Source: Fennellomyces sp. T-0311
Lineage: Eukaryota; Mucoromycota; Mucoromycetes; Mucorales; Lichtheimiaceae
Length of the DNA stretch: 64,000 nucleotides
Assembly: GCA_025266875.1 (NCBI GenBank)
Contig: JALLLT010000004.1
Coordinates: 1,116,001 to 1,180,000, forward strand
Direction: 5' to 3'
Position 1 is the stretch's first letter. The number at the start of each line of letters is the position of its first letter. The notes beneath the pieces were generated by a model that worked only from the letters and a program-made list of their open reading frames with translations, was not told the DNA's origin and searched no databases. Positions 59,932 through 64,000 of the stretch are shown here, one piece after another. Position numbers and translations under genes: made by a program.

Positions 59932-62900
59932 GTTTTTTAAGGAGGAAGAAAAAGAAATAGTTTCTTGGCTTTGAGCAATTTTGCAAACTAAATTTAGTCT
60001 CCAAGGGCTATTCGGATCGAATACTGGTGTAACCTTGAAAGAGAGTTCAAGCGGCTTCTGTTTTATGTCGGATCTGTTTGGAATTCACTGGGTGTGTGTC
60101 CTGATTCAATTTATTGTTCTCGCCAAAATCAGGAACCGCAGCAACCCAGCGTGTTTGTTTTCTTTTGCTGTCCTTTCGTTGATTTGAAGTTGATCACGTA
60201 CGTTCGCATAGCAGCCCGCCGCCCACATGCGCCACACAAGGCTGCTCTTTTCAAAAAAAGTAGTAAGCGTGGCTATGTGCTCGCACATTGTGGAAAAAAG
60301 GCAGTTGTCATAGAAAAGTGAGGTAGCCGAGACAACACTCCTCGATTGTAACGCAATGGAACTAATAAAAGGAAGGTCGCAATATATCTTTACAGTACAA
60401 CGCCGCTATCTTTTTTAAATGCCAACTGTTTCACTGCCAAGCCATGATGTGCCATTTAATATTATTTTGTGGTTACAGTACCAATTGTCATGTGTTACCA
60501 ATTCAGAGCATGCGAGATCATATATAAAAAAGTGGCTGCCACACCTTATTCTGCTGATACTACTGTTTTTTCTTATATTGATAACTAGTCAACTGTACTG
60601 TGTAATGCTTACTGTTGCACAAAAGGTCGTCAAACCTTATGCAAGTGTCAAACAAGACAATTAGTTCAAGCGCATACGCCTACATAAAGTCAAGGCAACC
60701 GAATCCAGGGTCAAACCCCAAACCAAAGTGTTGTTTCATTAGTGCCTGGATGGCAGAGCATCACTATGTAGATCATAAACAATTCGCTCAGGTCGATCTC
60801 AAGCATCATCTGATGGAAGGATTACATGCATCGATATGTAAAGATATATTATAAAAAAAAGTCGACAAAGGCTGATACTGTACACTAGAAGGGGACGTTG
60901 TATAGGAATTTTGCTCTGTTTCAAACAAGTTGCTCTATCGCGATAAATATATGGCATTCATCCGAGAATAGCGTTCTATTTAGTTGCCGCCGTACTTTAC
61001 GCATTGGAATTAAGTTCGCACATTGGTTAAACGAACCATAGTCTCGCTATTTTTATGTACGCAGATGCCGAAAACAAGCAAGACCCAACGATAAGCCCCA
61101 TTCACAAACCGATGGAAAGGTTGCCAATGATGTGTGCTACGATCACCAGACGTTCAAGCATACCTTTTTCACAAGCCAATGCAAATTTTTGGTAGGATCA
61201 CTTTTAGGTCACTCTTAAAGCTGCTGCGTCCGTATATTTGCGGCAGCAAAGCCTTCTTGCCTACGCAGGCTGTTTATTTATCGCTCATGGATGCTTATTG
61301 GTTAAGATGATTCATATAATGTCTGATGAACTTGACAACATACGGAACAATGTGCGTGAGACATATATTTAGTAATGGAACGTAGATAAGTACGACCAAG
61401 ATAATCAGATATCGTGAAAGTATTTTGGTAGGTACTATACAAGCACAATTGTCTCCGTTCCTCAAAATTAGTTAAAGAAAACTAGTTTATCGCAGCAAGA
61501 CTTAACCACTCTGTACCGCATTTTCAATTTATCTACAGTAGTTTGCGTTTGAAAATGTACAAGTTAGGAAAACGAAATGCAATTTCTAGATTCTGTAAAA
61601 TGAGCTTCCTGAGCATACTGCAGTTTTGAATCAGAAAGTAAATGTACCTACCAATTTCATCATACCCTTCCCTTCCAACTCTACCAACCGAACGAAGCCG
61701 CCATGGCGGATCAAAGTAAAAAGAATATCCTTGTTTTCCCCCGTTCTTGTAGATGTCCGAACGGGCACGGTCCAATATTGGCCCGATCGAGTGCCTAAAT
61801 GCAAAACATGCATTTTCTGGATGAAACGTCCATTTAAATGAAGCCGATGTTATGAAACGTTATTTGCCATCATCAAAACAGTGAATTGCAAGTAAAGATA
61901 AATCAACAAAATATACATCTTTGAATGGATAGCGTTGTCAAATTGTTGGGCAGGTTCTACAGCGATCTGGTTACACGATGATTGGCGTTGATGGGCCTAA
62001 TCGTGACAATGGAAGACCACTACGTTAATTGGCATTATTCAAATTACCCACGACACGCTAATACGCAAATCTCTTAGGCATTGGGTGAGAATTAGCCTTA
62101 GCGTGAAAGATTGGTGTGTACAAGCAAAGGTAATTTCCATACAGAATTGTGAAAGCATAAGCAAAAGCGAAAGATAGAGTGAAGCAGCATAATAATAGTT
62201 TTACTAAATGAAAAAAGGGCATAACAACGTCCTGTACGAATCGACATAGTGGTTGAAGGGTGCCCTGGTCGTACAGACATGTTACTATTGACGAAAAATA
62301 ACCTTTGGCATGTTTAATATGGTGTTTCGCGGAAAGACATCACATAAAGAGGAAGGAATCTTTATAAATATTCTCATTGTGAGAAGTGTACTGAGCAAAA
62401 TGGTCCTATTTGAAAAACAAAAAAGGCTGTTGTGTACATGTTATACACATACTATTGCAGTACGTCCACGCCCAACTTTTTCTTCAGTAGGATACATAAA
62501 GTAGAAATAAAGCGGAGTGCTTGCAAAGACATAATTGAGTTGTGTGGTAAAATTGAACCATATATACGGAGAACTCATGTGGTCAAACAATATACTATGC
62601 GTTGATATAAAAAAAAACTCGTTCCGAAGCGTTATATGCGTCCTGCTTTTTGACATTCGTCGGGAGGGAGACCTTAATTCGGGCTCTTGTATACAATTTG
62701 GAGTTCGAGAAAAAGACTTGGCACGTTTTTTTGGGACTGGTGGGCCACTATTCATAGCTGTGGCCCAATGTCCGTCGGGTATGGTCCGTTTAGAGCCCTA
62801 CCACGTATGTATATATGTAGTAGTATCTTGTTTTCGCTAACCCGTGCAAAGCGGCGATCACAATGCAAGTGGCCTGCTGAAAAGCGTCTAGAATGATGTT

Positions 62901-63219
62901 ACTTATAAAGGCAACACATCCGTTGCGTAGTTAAAGCTTTTTCTCGGATCGGAGTAGCAGAGTTTACATTTGCTGCCCGTATCTCTTATCAATCCATCAA
63001 CCTTCGTTTTTTCAACCGCGCAAATACGTATGTCAGAGCACTCAATCCGATCAGTCGTTGGCAACAGTACAGAAAACAAGGCAGGTAAAGAATAACTACG
63101 TTGTGTATGACCCAAAGATCAGTGCAAAAGTAACATTAAAAGCGTATCAAAGCTACCCGGCAAAAACGATACAGGTATACATGTCTTCTAATTCAGCATA
63201 ATTACTTGTGTAAGATGTG
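59932..63219. other. Repeat-rich AT intergenic region, 3.3 kb
   Basis: No intact gene. A frame at 60419-60664 contains a hydrophobic LPHLILLILLFFLILI segment but is isolated. Sequence at 60604-60780 recurs in diverged form at 63224-63340 (shared AATGCTTACTGTTGCAC-type block). Other short frames look random. Confidence 0.4.
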
Positions 63220-63483
63220 AAATAATGCTTACCGTTGCACAAAAGTCGATCTCTTGCAAGCGTCAACGGCGTGCCTTTCCTGGATCAAGGGCGGAATTCA
63301 GGTACATGGGATGGCTGAGCATGCTTTCATTGGCGGGGTTGCGAATCTGAACATACTGGAAAACGCAAGAAAAGCGATGGGGCTCACCTGCTTACTCAAA
63401 AATCATCTGACGAAAAGATCACACGGACAATACTCTTGTGCGTCCACAGCGGCCCAGAAAGTATATGTGGTAAACAAAGAGTG

Positions 63484-63753
63484 ATATACGCAAATGAGGT
63501 CCGTTCTTCGGAGCTGCGGGCGGCATTAATGGCGTGGGGATAAGTGATCGTCAGCAAGATAAACAGAAAAAAGATAACGGCAGCGAAAGTACTCGATGCT
63601 CTACCCCCTTTGCAATGGGTCGACGCGATGCAGAGAGCAAAGCAACCGATCACCGTGACAACGAAAACAAAGGCCACCTTTATCAGTTTTATTTACACAG
63701 CAAGACAATCAGAACGGTCTCGTGTAACCGACGCTCAGTCCAAAATAACTTAT
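63484..63753 (+). pseudogene. Decayed retroelement-like fragment
   Basis: One frame with an internal TAA reads EVRSSELRAALMAWG*VIVS, then KINRKKITAAKVLDALPPLQ, WVDAMQRAKQPITVTTKTKA and ends VTDAQSKITY. The composition is protein-like and resembles the N-terminal part of gag/ORF1-type proteins, but no diagnostic motif is present. Confidence 0.3.
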
Positions 63754-63807
63754 TAAAGTAGCGACCCGGCCCCACTCTTCGCTTTAAATTCCTGCAGCTC
63801 TTTCACG

Positions 63808-64000
63808 ATGGCACCTGGACACAAAACCACCAACGAAGACAAACGATGGCTCATTGTTGGAGCCTATCATACCGGAGTCCCTGAAAAAACAGTAGCTCGC
63901 ATATCTGGCCTTTCCACCACGGCCGTGCGACAAATATATTTGAATCACCAGCAGACCGGCACACCCTCGTTGCCCAAGCAATTGTCACGAAGAAGTAACC
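63808..64000 (+). CDS. Tc1/mariner-type transposase, N-terminus, cut by window end
   Basis: From ATG the frame reads MAPGHKTTNEDKRWLIVGAY, then HTGVPEKTVARISGLSTTAV and RQIYLNHQQTGTPSLPK, open to the window edge. This is the paired-like helix-turn-helix (HTH/homeodomain-like) start of Tc1/mariner transposases: an N-terminal basic helix, a turn and a V-x-x-I recognition helix. The catalytic DDE region would lie beyond the window. A CAGTCCAAAA...GCGAC stretch starting near 63736 resembles the ends of the MITEs at 1914 and 52994 and could be its left terminus, although it overlaps the preceding fragment's frame. Confidence 0.65.
   Translation, partial: MAPGHKTTNEDKRWLIVGAYHTGVPEKTVARISGLSTTAVRQIYLNHQQTGTPSLPKQLSRRSN

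Noticed and set aside
63396..63677. Minus-strand frame resembling a membrane protein
   Set aside because: Lies opposite a decayed retroelement-like frame; hydrophobicity arises from antisense of Lys/Asn-rich codons.

Overview
The window looks like nuclear DNA from an early-diverging fungus, most likely Mucoromycota (Mucorales-type). Genes are compact, interrupted by many 45-80 nt GT-AG introns, and separated by AT-rich spacers. It carries conserved single-copy eukaryotic genes (alpha-tubulin, SDA1, SMC1, THOC1) next to DNA transposons and mobile-type HNH endonuclease genes. No prokaryotic operons, CRISPR arrays, rRNA or tRNA genes were recognised. Exon structures were built by hand from splice motifs and reading phase; most conserved genes close perfectly in phase.

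Layout. 0-4.3 kb: AT-rich, with an exon-like fragment, a short Tc1/mariner-type MITE and a possible TnpB/Fanzor-like 3' remnant. 4.3-15.1 kb: housekeeping block with a Kelch protein (-), a possible small protein (-), alpha-tubulin (-), SDA1 (-), a divergent small protein with a PIP-box-like motif (+) and an OXR1-type TLDc protein (-). 15.1-31.2 kb: transposon-rich. A 5.1 kb CACTA-like (Tnp2) element at 18.5-23.7 kb encodes an apparently intact transposase and a divergent AT-hook protein, and it splits a USP7-like coding fragment. It is followed by gene debris, palindromic repeats, a dead gag-like remnant and a second, chimeric Tnp2 element whose last 1.19 kb is nearly identical to the first element. 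31.4-33.0 kb: an orphan membrane-anchored protein (-). 34.1-40.7 kb: two paralogous NUMOD4/HNH endonuclease-like genes (+) flanking a decayed gene. 40.8-59.9 kb: second housekeeping block with SMC1 (+), a STE20/PAK-like kinase (-), a His-rich small protein (-), a mitochondrial STI1-like small protein (-), THOC1 (+), a UPF0658 membrane protein (+) with an apparent one-nucleotide exon, a PX protein (+) and a rhomboid protease (-). 60-64 kb: degenerate repeats, a dead gag-like fragment and the start of a Tc1/mariner transposase cut by the window edge.

The conserved genes serve unrelated core functions (cytoskeleton, ribosome assembly, cohesin, mRNA export, membrane biology) and are simply neighbours. 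The accessory part is the notable one: a two-gene CACTA-like transposon caught inside a coding exon, a transposase made by recombination of two lineages, and a pair of multi-module HNH proteins whose catalytic residues have decayed in different modules.
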